Shown here: piece after piece, positions 1-7,427 of the stretch | How positions within the stretch are numbered: position 1 is the first letter of the stretch | Layout of the letters: the number at the start of each line of letters is the position of its first letter | Origin: Desulfarculus sp. | GTDB lineage: Bacteria; Desulfobacterota; Desulfarculia; Desulfarculales; Desulfarculaceae | DNA: 15,046 nucleotides | Assembly: GCA_020216805.1 (NCBI GenBank) | Contig: JAIWNN010000071.1 | Span: 1-15,046, forward strand | Direction: 5' to 3' | Translations under genes and position numbers: made by a program | The notes under the pieces: generated by a model | Told to the model about the DNA's origin: nothing | The model's input: the letters and a program-made list of their open reading frames with translations, nothing else | Databases searched by the model: none

Positions 1-981
1 GTGGCCGGCCGGGTGGTCAAGGTCTCCCCGGCCCTGGTCAACGGCGGGTCCTTCGGCCCGGGCGAGGTGCTGCTGGTGGTGGACCAGGCCGACTACCGCC
101 TGGCGGTGACCACCGCCAAGGCCGAGGTCCACGACGCCGACACCAAGCTGCAACTGGCCCAGGCCGAGGCGGTGGTGGCCCGCGAGGAGTGGCGGCGTCT
201 GGGCCGGACCGGCGACCCGCCGGACTTGGTGGCCAAGCAGCCCCAACTGGAAGTGGCCCAGGCCCGGCTGCAATCGGCCAAGGCCAACCTGGCCCGGGCC
301 GAGCTGAACCTGGAGCGCACCGAGATCCGGGCCCCCTTCGCCGGGAGAGTCAGCGCCAAGGCGGCCGACCTGGGGCAGTACCTCAAGGCCGGCGACAAGG
401 TGGCCACCGTCTACGCCACCCAGGCCGTGGAGATCGTCACCCCCCTGGAGGACGCCGACCTGGCCTGGCTTAAGGTGCCGGGGCTCACCTCCGCCGACGG
501 CCAGGGCAGCCCGGCCGAGGTGACCACCGAGTTCGCGGGCCGGAAGATGACCTGGAAGGGCCGGGTGGTGCGGGCCGAGGGCAAGGTGGACGAACGCACC
601 CGTCTGGTGCCGGTGGTGGTGCGGGTGGAAAACCCCTACGCCACCCGGCCGCCCCTGGCGGTGGGGACCTACGTGCAGGTAAGCCTGCTCGGCAAGGAGC
701 TGCCCGAGGCCACCCTGCTGCCCCGGGCCGCGCTCAAGGCCGGCGACCGGGTCTGGGTGGTGGACGACCAGGGGCGCATCACCTTCCGCAAGGTGCGGGT
801 GGCCCGGGCCCAGGAGGACAAGGTTCTGATCAGCGAAGGCCTGGCGCCCGGCGAGCGGGTGGTCACCACCCAGCTCAAGGCGGTGACCGAGGGCATGTTG
901 GTGCGACTGGATAACTCGGAGGAAGGCCCGCGGCCGGCCCGGGACCAGGACCGCCGGTCGGCAGGGGAGAACGCGTCGTGA
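1..981 (+). CDS. RND efflux periplasmic adaptor (membrane fusion protein), 5' partial
   Basis: This is the adaptor (HlyD/AcrA-type MFP) that links an inner-membrane RND pump to an outer-membrane channel in the periplasm. The window opens inside the gene. The visible part begins in the first half of the biotinyl/lipoyl domain (AGRVVKVSP, then GGSFGPGEVLLVVDQADY). An alpha-helical hairpin follows at about residues 35-105, rich in Ala, Gln and Glu (LAQAEAVVA, AQARLQSAKANLARAELNL). The second lipoyl half is ERTEIRAPFAGRVSAKAADLG, and beta-barrel and membrane-proximal domains run to the end. The signal peptide or lipoprotein anchor and the first lipoyl strand, probably 50-100 residues, lie upstream, so the GTG at base 1 is unlikely to be the true start. 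The stop overlaps the pump gene start by 4 bases (GTGA), indicating translational coupling. The substrate cannot be read from the sequence. Confidence 0.93.
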   Translation: MAGRVVKVSPALVNGGSFGPGEVLLVVDQADYRLAVTTAKAEVHDADTKLQLAQAEAVVAREEWRRLGRTGDPPDLVAKQPQLEVAQARLQSAKANLARAELNLERTEIRAPFAGRVSAKAADLGQYLKAGDKVATVYATQAVEIVTPLEDADLAWLKVPGLTSADGQGSPAEVTTEFAGRKMTWKGRVVRAEGKVDERTRLVPVVVRVENPYATRPPLAVGTYVQVSLLGKELPEATLLPRAALKAGDRVWVVDDQGRITFRKVRVARAQEDKVLISEGLAPGERVVTTQLKAVTEGMLVRLDNSEEGPRPARDQDRRSAGENAS

Positions 982-3900
982 ACAAGTGGATCGCCTGGTT
1001 CGCCGATAACCACGTCGCCGCCAATCTCTTGATGCTCTTCTGCGTCTTCGGCGGCGTCCTGACCCTGTTCAGCATCAAGATCGAAGTCTTTCCCGAGTTC
1101 AGCCTGGACAAGGTCAACGTGGGGGTGGTCTACCTGGGGGCCTCCCCGGCCGAGGTCGAGGATTCGGTGGTGCGCCGCATCGAGGAGCGGGTGGCCGGGG
1201 TGGAGGGCGTGCGCCGCATCGACTCCGTCGCCCGCGAGGGTTACGGCTCGGTGACGGTGGAGGCGGTCCAGGGTTGGAACCTGCAAAAGCTGCTGGACGA
1301 CGTCAAGGCCGAGGTGGACCGCATCACCACCCTGCCCGACGAAGCCGAGAAGCCGGTGGTCAAAGAGCTGACCCAGCGGACCCAGGTGATGTGGCTGGCG
1401 GTCTACGGCGACGCCGACGAATACACCGTCAAGCACCTGACCGAGAAGGTCAAGGACGAGGTGAGCACCCTGCCCGGGGTGACCATGACCGAGCTGTTTG
1501 GGGTGCGCAAGGGCGAAATCGTCCTGGAGGTGTCGGAGGACACCCTGCGCCGCCACAACCTGACCCTGGGCGCGGTGGCCGACAAGGTCCGCCAGGGCAG
1601 CCTGGACCTGCCCGCCGGCAGCCTCAAGACCACCGGCAGCGAGGTGCTGGTGCGTTCCAAGGGCCGCCGCTACCACGCCGCCGATTACGGCGACATCACC
1701 GTCCTGAGCAACCCCGACGGCAGCCGGGTGACCCTGGACCAGTTGGCCGAGCTGAACGAGAGCTTCGAGGACATCGACCTGTTCGCCCGCTTCCAGGGCA
1801 AGCCGGCCGGGCTGATCCAGGTCTTCCGGGTGGCGGATCAGAACGTGCTCAGCATGGCCGAGGAGTTGCAAAACTATGTGGCCCGGGTCCGGCCCACCCT
1901 GCCGGCGGGCATGGAGATCGGCATCTTCGCCGACCGCTCGGTGATCCTGAAAAGCCGCCTGAACCTGCTGTTGACCAACATGGCCCAGGGCATGGTGCTG
2001 GTGGTGCTGACCCTGTGGCTGTTCCTCAACGGCCGCCTGGCCTTCTGGGTGGCCTTGGGGGTGCCGGTCTCCTTCCTGGTGGCCATCTGGTGCCTGCCGG
2101 TGGTGGACATCTCCATCAACATGATCTCGCTGTTTGGCTTCATCACCGTGCTGGGTATCGTGGTGGACGACGCCATCGTGGTGGGGGAGAACGTCTTCCG
2201 CCTGCGCCAGGAGGGAAAAGGCCCCCTGGAGGCGGCGGTGCAAGGAGTCCAAGAGGTGGCCGGGCCGGTGGTCTTCAGCGTGCTGACCACGGTGGCCGCC
2301 TTTTTGCCCCTTTTGATGGGCACCGGCACCATGGGCAAGGTGATGCGCAACATCCCGCTGGTGGTCTGCGTGGTGCTGCTGGGCTCGCTTTTGGAGGCCC
2401 TGTTCGTCCTGCCCTCCCACCTGGCCGGCACCAAGGTCAAGTTCGAGCGTCGGCCCGATGGCTCCCTCGAGGAGAAATGGGCCTCGCGCCAGCTGAGCCG
2501 GTTCGTCCAAGGACCCTACGCCCGCTTCCTGGATTGGTGCCTGCGCTGGCGCTACCTGACCGTGGCGGCGGGAGTGGCGGTGCTGTTCCTGTCCCTGGGC
2601 ACCTTCACCAGCGGTTGGCTGAAGTTCACCCTCTTCCCCAAGGTGGAGAGCGATGTCCTCACCGTCGAGCTGGAGATGCCCGCCGGCACCCCGGTGGAGC
2701 GCACCATGGCCGCGGTGGAGCGCCTGGAGCAGGCGGGACGCCAGGCCATCGCCGAACTGGACGCCAAGCGGGGCCGGAGCGCGCCTTCCTTGATGGAGTA
2801 CCTGGTTTCCCTGGTGGGAATCAAGGTCAGCGGCGCCGGACACACCTCGGCCACCGAAATCAGCGGCAACCAGGCCACCCTGTTCATGCAGCTTCTGGAG
2901 GGCCAACGGCGCGAGGTGACCGCCATGACGGTGCTGGCCCGCTGGCGCGAGCTGACCGGCGACATCCCCGAGGCCGAGTCGCTGACCTTCAGCAGCGACC
3001 TGTTCAAGGCCGGCAACGCCATCGAGGTCCACCTCAGCCACGCCGACGACCAGAAGCTGACCGCGGCGGTGGAGGAGATGAAGGACTACCTGCGCACCCT
3101 GCCCGGGGTCTTCGACATCAGCGACTCCTTCCTGCCCGGCAAGCCGGAGATGCAGCTGGGCCTCAAGCCGGCGGGGCGGGCCCTGGGCCTGACCCTGAAC
3201 GACCTGGCCACCCAGGTGCGCCATGCCTTCTACGGGGCCGAGGCCCTGCGCATCCAGCGCGACCAGGACGAAGTCAAGGTGATGGTGCGCTTTCCCGAGG
3301 CCGAGCGCCGCTCCCTGGCCGACGTGGAGCGGATGCGCATCCGCACCGCCGACGGCAAGGAGGTGCCCTTCAGCGAGGTGGCCCAGGTGAAGATGGAGCG
3401 CGGTTACGCCACCCTGCAACGCGCCAACCGCAAGCGGGTGATCAAGGTCATCGCCGACGTGGACGAGACCAAATCCAACGCCGCCGAGGTGCGCCGCGAG
3501 CTGGAGAACGTCTACCTCCCTCAGTTGCTCAACCGCTACCCCGACCTGCGCTACGACATGGAGGGCGAAGGGCGCGAGCAGCGCGAGTCCATGGCCGACG
3601 TGCAGAAGGGCATGCTGATGGCCCTGGCCGGCATCTACGTGCTCCTGGCCATCCCCTTCCGCTCCTTCACCCAGCCCTTCATCATCATGGTCTCCATTCC
3701 CTTTGGCATCGTGGGGGCGATCATCGGCCACCTGCTGATGGGCTTCAACCTCAGCCTGATGAGCATGTTCGGCATCGTGGGCCTGGCCGGGGTGGTGGTC
3801 AACGACGCCATCGTGCTGATCGACAAGACCAATTCCCTGCGCGCCGAGGGTCTGAGCCCGGACCAGGCCATCCGCCGGGCCGGGCCCTTGCGCTTCCGGG

Positions 3901-4142
3901 CCATCCTGCTGACCTCGGTGACCACCTTCGCCGGCCTGATGCCCATCATCCTGGAGCGCAGCATGCAGGCCCAGTTCCTGATCCCCATGGCCATCAGCCT
4001 GGGCTTCGGGGTGATGTTCGCCACCGGCATCACCCTGCTGCTCATCCCCTGCTTCTACCTGATCCTGGAGGACGTCCACCGCGCCTGGGAGCGGCTGCGG
4101 GGCGGGTCGCGGGTCCAGGCCGGGACGGCGCGGCAAGGCTGA
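978..4142 (+). CDS. RND efflux transporter permease (AcrB/HAE1-like, COG0841 type)
   Basis: This is a proton-driven inner-membrane efflux pump of 1054 aa, the usual family length. TM1 is at about residues 12-32 and is followed by a periplasmic porter domain with the family block PEFSLDKVNVGVVYLGASPAEVE. TM2-6 lie at about 325-480, TM7 near 525-545, a second porter loop follows, and TM8-12 lie at about 870-1035. TM4 carries the proton-relay pair Asp397-Asp398 in GIVVDDAIVV. In TM10 the AcrB Lys940-Asn941 pair aligns to Asn942-Asp943 (GVVVNDAIVLID), so the relay lysine is absent, as I recall for a subgroup of AcrB-like pumps. The GTG start at 978 overlaps the adaptor stop; the next in-frame ATG would remove TM1. 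No outer-membrane channel gene follows. A strong hairpin lies 23 bases after the stop. The exported substrate is unknown. Confidence 0.96.
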   Translation: MNKWIAWFADNHVAANLLMLFCVFGGVLTLFSIKIEVFPEFSLDKVNVGVVYLGASPAEVEDSVVRRIEERVAGVEGVRRIDSVAREGYGSVTVEAVQGWNLQKLLDDVKAEVDRITTLPDEAEKPVVKELTQRTQVMWLAVYGDADEYTVKHLTEKVKDEVSTLPGVTMTELFGVRKGEIVLEVSEDTLRRHNLTLGAVADKVRQGSLDLPAGSLKTTGSEVLVRSKGRRYHAADYGDITVLSNPDGSRVTLDQLAELNESFEDIDLFARFQGKPAGLIQVFRVADQNVLSMAEELQNYVARVRPTLPAGMEIGIFADRSVILKSRLNLLLTNMAQGMVLVVLTLWLFLNGRLAFWVALGVPVSFLVAIWCLPVVDISINMISLFGFITVLGIVVDDAIVVGENVFRLRQEGKGPLEAAVQGVQEVAGPVVFSVLTTVAAFLPLLMGTGTMGKVMRNIPLVVCVVLLGSLLEALFVLPSHLAGTKVKFERRPDGSLEEKWASRQLSRFVQGPYARFLDWCLRWRYLTVAAGVAVLFLSLGTFTSGWLKFTLFPKVESDVLTVELEMPAGTPVERTMAAVERLEQAGRQAIAELDAKRGRSAPSLMEYLVSLVGIKVSGAGHTSATEISGNQATLFMQLLEGQRREVTAMTVLARWRELTGDIPEAESLTFSSDLFKAGNAIEVHLSHADDQKLTAAVEEMKDYLRTLPGVFDISDSFLPGKPEMQLGLKPAGRALGLTLNDLATQVRHAFYGAEALRIQRDQDEVKVMVRFPEAERRSLADVERMRIRTADGKEVPFSEVAQVKMERGYATLQRANRKRVIKVIADVDETKSNAAEVRRELENVYLPQLLNRYPDLRYDMEGEGREQRESMADVQKGMLMALAGIYVLLAIPFRSFTQPFIIMVSIPFGIVGAIIGHLLMGFNLSLMSMFGIVGLAGVVVNDAIVLIDKTNSLRAEGLSPDQAIRRAGPLRFRAILLTSVTTFAGLMPIILERSMQAQFLIPMAISLGFGVMFATGITLLLIPCFYLILEDVHRAWERLRGGSRVQAGTARQG

Positions 4143-4165
4143 GCCGGGACCACGCCCAAAACACC

Positions 4166-4195
4166 GCGGGGCCGGGGAGCGATCCCCGGCCCCGC
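4166..4195. terminator. Strong hairpin between convergent operons, probable bidirectional terminator
   Basis: Perfect 13-bp arms (gcggggccgggga, 4166-4178; its complement, 4183-4195) enclose a gcga tetraloop. On the plus strand ctctttcc follows; on the minus strand ggtgtttt follows. The element sits 23 bases after the RND pump stop and 27 bases beyond the msrA stop on the other strand, so it can end both converging transcripts. The U-tracts are short, but the stem is very GC-rich. Confidence 0.8.
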
Positions 4196-4222
4196 CTCTT
4201 TCCTGGCCCGCCCTGGCCGAAT

Positions 4223-4795
4223 CTAAGCGCCGTCGCCTCCGGGCTTGACCGGGTCCGTTTCCGTCCGGCCCCAGAGCTGATCCAAAAACCGGTCGCGCCC
4301 CGAACCCTGGCGGTAGGACCGATAGCGCACGGGATTGGTCCGGCAAAAGCCCTGGTGGTAGTCCTCGGCCGGGTGGAAAACCTCCAGGGGTCGAATCTGG
4401 GTGACGATGGGCCGGCCAAGGCGACCGGAGGCCGCCAGTCGGTCCTTGGACTCCTGGGCCAAGCGGCGCTGCTCCTCGTCGTGATAGAAGATGGCGGTGG
4501 CGTACTGCCGGCCCCGGTCCACGAACTGGCCGCCCGGGTCGGTGGGGTCGATGTGGCGCCAGAACCAGTCCAGGAGTTGGGCGTAGCTCACCCGCTCCGG
4601 GTCGTAGCGCACCTGCACCGCCTCCAGGTGTCCGCTTTCGCCGGAACAGACCTTGGCGTAGGTGGGGTTGGGATCATCGCCGCCGCTGTAACCGGAGACC
4701 GCCTCGATCACCCCGGGAAGCTTGGCGAAGTCCGCCTCCAGACACCAGAAGCAGCCGCCGGCGAAGGTGGCCAGGGACGTCTTTTTCGCGCTCAT
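4223..4795 (-). CDS. msrA: Peptide-methionine (S)-S-oxide reductase
   Basis: MsrA reduces the S-epimer of methionine sulfoxide, free or in protein, using thioredoxin, and so repairs oxidised proteins. The 190-aa product has the signature GGCFWCLEADF with catalytic Cys15, then the conserved GYSGGD, VCSGESGHLEAVQVRYDP, DRGRQYATAIFYHDEEQ and AEDYHQGF blocks, and ends with the typical NPVRYRSYRQGSGRDRFL stretch. Cys50 and Cys151 are further cysteines that could resolve the sulfenic intermediate. There is no fused MsrB domain and no signal peptide, so it should act in the cytoplasm. The ATG at 4795 has a strong GGAGG 5 bases upstream. It is the last gene of the leftward cluster, 43 bp after the glycosyltransferase, and may be co-transcribed with it. 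The C-terminal tail is Gly/Pro-rich and not conserved. Confidence 0.97.
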   Translation of the reverse strand: MSAKKTSLATFAGGCFWCLEADFAKLPGVIEAVSGYSGGDDPNPTYAKVCSGESGHLEAVQVRYDPERVSYAQLLDWFWRHIDPTDPGGQFVDRGRQYATAIFYHDEEQRRLAQESKDRLAASGRLGRPIVTQIRPLEVFHPAEDYHQGFCRTNPVRYRSYRQGSGRDRFLDQLWGRTETDPVKPGGDGA

Positions 4796-4838
4796 GCACG
4801 CCTCCAGGTTGATGGGTCGGCCCGGCGGCCGGGGGGGC

Positions 4839-6098
4839 CTATTCCCGGCCGGCGGCCTGGCGGTAGAGCCGGGCGGTGTCGGCGAGGAGTCGGGCCTGGT
4901 CGTAGCCGGACCAGACCATCGCCTTGAGGCTCTCCCCCAGCCGCCGGGCCAGGGCCGGATCGTCCATCAACCGGCCCAGGGCCGCGGCCAGGGCCGCGGC
5001 GTCGCCGCTCCTGGCGGTCAGACCCCGGGGGCGCAGGTGGTAGCCCTCGGGCGCGACCGCCTCGCTCTCCCCCAGCAGGTCCGGGATGCCGCCCACCGCG
5101 GTGGCCGCCACCGCCGCCCCGCAGGCCCCGGCCTCCAGGATGGCCATCGGGGTGCCCTCGTTGCGGCTGGTCATGACCAGGGCGTCCAGGCCGGCCATGA
5201 AGCGCCCCGGATCGGAGCGGTTGCCGCAGAACACCACCCGCTCGGCCACCCCCAGGGCCGCGGCCTGGTGGCGCAGGGCGGCCAGGTCGGCCGGATCGCC
5301 GCCGCCGATCAGGGCGAAGCGGGCGCGGGCGTAGAGCTCCGGACGGCGGTCCCGCAGGGCGGCGGCGGTCGCCAGGAACAGGCCGTAGTTCTTGACCGGA
5401 GCCACCCGGCCCACCGCCCCCACCAGGAACTCGCCCTCGCCCACCCCCAGCTCTCGCCGGAACTCGGCCCGCCCGGCGGCGGGATGGGCGAAGGGGGCCA
5501 GATCGATGCCCAAGGGCAGCACCACGAATTGCTCCGGCCGGCCCACGCCGTAGTCGCCGCAGATCTCGCGGAACTGGCGGGGGCTGATGGCCACGATGCG
5601 CCAGGTGGCGGTTTTGGCCAAAAAGCGCTCGATGGCCAGGAACAAGCGGGTGGCCAGGGGGCTGAAGTAGCCGTGGAAGGTGTGGCCGTGGAAGGTGTGG
5701 ATGGCGCGCGGAATCGGCCGGCCGGTCAGGCGGGCCAGGGGGCGGTAGAGTAACAGCGCCACCCGGCCGATGGTCCCGGCCTTGGCAGTGTGGGTGTCGA
5801 TGATCTCCGGCCGCAGGCGCAGCAGCAGCCCGAACACCGCCCAGAGGCTGGCCAGGTCGCGCAGCGGGTTGAGGGCCCGGCCCAGGCCGGCCAGCTCCTG
5901 GTACTCGATCCCCCGCGCCCGCAGCTGAGGCCCCAGGTCGTCCTCGCCGGCCTGCACCCGCCCCGCCACCAGGGTCTGGGCGAACTGGTCCGGGTCCAGA
6001 CCGGTCATCAGGCTGGCCACGTGCCGGGCCGGCCCGCCGACGTTGAGCCGGGCGATGAGGCGCAGGATGCGGATGGGTTCCGCTGCATGATTGGGCAA
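4839..6098 (-). CDS. GT4-family glycosyltransferase
   Basis: This is a retaining GT-B glycosyltransferase of the group-1/GT4 type, 419 aa, a normal length. The N-terminal acceptor domain opens with RILRLIARLNVGGPARHV, which holds the glycine-rich loop at residues 20-23. HTFHGHTFHGYFSP near residue 134 is a family-typical block. The C-terminal sugar-nucleotide domain has VGRVAPVKNY (Arg231, Lys236) and the EX7E motif in SRNEGTPMAILEAGACG (Glu314, Glu322), then GGIPDLL. It probably adds a sugar to a lipid-linked or surface glycan, but donor and acceptor cannot be told and no glycan cluster surrounds it. The start is TTG at 6098, 2 bases after the upstream stop, with GAGGA 6 bases ahead; a nearby ATG at 6088 is out of frame. 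The spacing suggests co-transcription with the acetyltransferase gene upstream. Confidence 0.93.
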   Translation of the reverse strand: MPNHAAEPIRILRLIARLNVGGPARHVASLMTGLDPDQFAQTLVAGRVQAGEDDLGPQLRARGIEYQELAGLGRALNPLRDLASLWAVFGLLLRLRPEIIDTHTAKAGTIGRVALLLYRPLARLTGRPIPRAIHTFHGHTFHGYFSPLATRLFLAIERFLAKTATWRIVAISPRQFREICGDYGVGRPEQFVVLPLGIDLAPFAHPAAGRAEFRRELGVGEGEFLVGAVGRVAPVKNYGLFLATAAALRDRRPELYARARFALIGGGDPADLAALRHQAAALGVAERVVFCGNRSDPGRFMAGLDALVMTSRNEGTPMAILEAGACGAAVAATAVGGIPDLLGESEAVAPEGYHLRPRGLTARSGDAAALAAALGRLMDDPALARRLGESLKAMVWSGYDQARLLADTARLYRQAAGRE

Positions 6099-6109
6099 GA
6101 CTAGTCCTC
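6099..6109 (-). promoter_or_regulatory. Ribosome binding site deciding a TTG start
   Basis: GAGGA on the minus strand (6105-6109) lies 6 bases before the TTG at 6098 and overlaps the end of the upstream acetyltransferase gene (stop at 6101-6103). No in-frame ATG or GTG exists before the conserved RILRLIARLNVGG block, so TTG is the best start for the glycosyltransferase. Confidence 0.7.
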
Positions 6110-6730
6110 GCCGATACCGAAAAGCAGGTTGGTGAAGCGGCGCCTGACCGGTCGCTCGATCTCGCTGCCGATGCGGGCCATGAACAGGTTCTCGGCCCGC
6201 AGGCTGACGTTGGGTTCGTTGGTGGGATACTGCTTGAAGCCCAGCGGAGTCAACAGATGGATGATGGTGTCGCGGTAGGCGTGGACGTGCTTCTTGGTCT
6301 CGTCCAGATCCCAGGTCCAGGAATAGCCCACGATGTAGAGGATGCGGGCCTCGTTCTCCGGCTCGTTGACCACCATCTCCAGCATCGGCTTCATCAGGCC
6401 CTGGCCGCGCCAGCCCCGGGCGTTCTCGCCGAAGACCTCGTAGAGCACCGGCGGGTCCATGGCCGCCCAGCGTTCGCCGGCCGCCGGGGGCCGGCGCACG
6501 GCGTAGCCCACGATGCGCTTGCCGCCGTGCAGGGCCAGGCAGAGGTTGGCCCCGGGCAGGCTGGCCTGATGGATCAGGCTGTCCAGGCAGGTGAGGATGG
6601 AGCGATAGGAGGCGAAGACCCCGATGCCCTCGTCCAGTTCCAAACGGGCCACCTCGTCGGCGGTCACGTAGGTGCGCAACTCCACCGTCCCGCGCTTGGT
6701 CTGGATCTCCCTGGTCTGGGTCTCGCCCAT
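6101..6730 (-). CDS. GNAT-family acetyltransferase resembling AcuA
   Basis: This 209-aa GNAT-fold protein has the acetyl-CoA pyrophosphate loop WRGQGLMKPML at residues 107-117 (Arg108, Gly109, Gly111). Its second half, with YSWTWDLDETKK, YRDTIIHLLTPLGF, PTNEPNVSLRAEN and LFMARIG, resembles from memory the corresponding part of Bacillus AcuA. AcuA acetylates the active-site lysine of acetyl-CoA synthetase and turns it off. On that basis it may be a protein lysine acetyltransferase for an acyl-CoA synthetase; the substrate is inference, and no synthetase gene lies in the window. It starts 8 bases after the stop of a second GNAT gene and ends 2 bases before the glycosyltransferase start, so the three genes very probably share a transcript. 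The Shine-Dalgarno sequence before the ATG at 6730 is weak, suggesting coupling to the upstream gene. Confidence 0.82.
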   Translation of the reverse strand: MGETQTREIQTKRGTVELRTYVTADEVARLELDEGIGVFASYRSILTCLDSLIHQASLPGANLCLALHGGKRIVGYAVRRPPAAGERWAAMDPPVLYEVFGENARGWRGQGLMKPMLEMVVNEPENEARILYIVGYSWTWDLDETKKHVHAYRDTIIHLLTPLGFKQYPTNEPNVSLRAENLFMARIGSEIERPVRRRFTNLLFGIGED

Positions 6731-6738
6731 GGCCGGAC

Positions 6739-7317
6739 CTAGAAGTCCTCGAAATCGCCGTGCAGACGCTTGACCATGATCGCCAGGTCGTAGTTGTTGC
6801 CCCGTCGGTCCTTGGCGTAGTCGGGCAGGACCGCCTGCTCGAAGAAGTCCAGCTTGCGCGCGGCCCGGATGGCCTTGTCCTCGATGCCCTTGATGAACTC
6901 GGTGATCAGCATGCGCAGGCCCAGGTTGACCGAGAGCTGGATCATATCCAGCAGCATGAAGGTGCCCAGGCGCTGACCGCGGTATTCGGGGTCCACCAGC
7001 ACCCGGATGCGGCCGATGTGGCCCCGGGCCCCAGGGGCGTGGAAGCGGTTGAGGCTGGCCTTGCCCACGATGCGCTCCAGGTCGTCGATGGCCACGATGG
7101 GGATCATGCGCGAGGGATGGAAACCCAGCAGGTAGTTGCGGACGATCTCCGGGTCGCTGACATCGTTCTCCAGATACCAGCGGTCCTCCTCGGAGAAGCG
7201 GCCCAGGAACCCGAACAGCCGGGCCTCGTCCACCAGGGGGTCCAGGGGCCGCAGCCAGACCTCCTCCCCATTCTTGAGGATCACCGGCCGGGGATAACCG
7301 TGCTTGGCCAGGGACAT
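6739..7317 (-). CDS. GNAT-family N-acetyltransferase
   Basis: This 192-aa protein is a GNAT acetyltransferase. Motif A is RIRVLVDPEYRGQRLGTFML (residues 103-122), with the Arg-Gly-Gln-Arg-Leu-Gly pyrophosphate loop, followed by the helix-strand pair DMIQLSVNLGLRMLITEF and a C-terminal LDFFEQAVLPDY segment. The N-terminus (VILKNGEEVWLRPLDPLVDEARLFGFLGRFSEED) looks like the start of the GNAT domain of Pat/YfiQ-type protein acetyltransferases, but there is no fused acyl-CoA synthetase-like domain. The substrate is unknown; a protein target is plausible from the neighbouring AcuA-like gene. The ATG at 7317 has an excellent AGGAGG 5 bases upstream. It appears to be the first gene of the four-gene leftward cluster. 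I found no convincing promoter in the 110 bp before it. Confidence 0.88.
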   Translation of the reverse strand: MSLAKHGYPRPVILKNGEEVWLRPLDPLVDEARLFGFLGRFSEEDRWYLENDVSDPEIVRNYLLGFHPSRMIPIVAIDDLERIVGKASLNRFHAPGARGHIGRIRVLVDPEYRGQRLGTFMLLDMIQLSVNLGLRMLITEFIKGIEDKAIRAARKLDFFEQAVLPDYAKDRRGNNYDLAIMVKRLHGDFEDF

Positions 7318-7348
7318 CGCCGCCTCCTTCCCAACTCCAGCGGGCTGG

Positions 7349-7383
7349 CGGGGGCCGCCGCCCCCGTCTCGGAAAAGTTTCCG
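7349..7383 (-). terminator. Hairpins after the GAPDH-like gene, possible weak terminator
   Basis: A GC hairpin with 7-bp arms (cgggggc at 7349-7355, its complement at 7360-7366) and an adjacent palindrome (cggaaa-ag-tttccg, 7370-7383) lie in the 110 bp between the GAPDH-like stop and the next gene start. Neither is followed by a U-tract on the minus strand, so read-through into the acetyltransferase cluster is possible. The A/T-cored palindrome recalls a short form of the repeats at 8477-8667. Confidence 0.3.
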
Positions 7384-7427
7384 TCAGCCGTCACCGGGCC
7401 TGTCTCCCGGCTGGGGGGAGGGGCAAG

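Noticed and set aside
669..4346. A 1225-codon open frame on the minus strand across the RND pump gene, and a 1217-codon plus-strand frame at 1274-4927
   Set aside because: Both are shadows of the pump gene in GC-rich DNA. Their products are His/Gln/Gly- or Pro/Arg/Gly-rich low complexity with no domain, while the pump frame has full RND conservation.
5670..5700. Tandem repeat-like sequence encoding HTFHGHTFHG in the glycosyltransferase
   Set aside because: An H-x-FHGH-x-x-x-GYFS block is normal in this GT4 group, so it looks like conserved protein sequence rather than a recent duplication.
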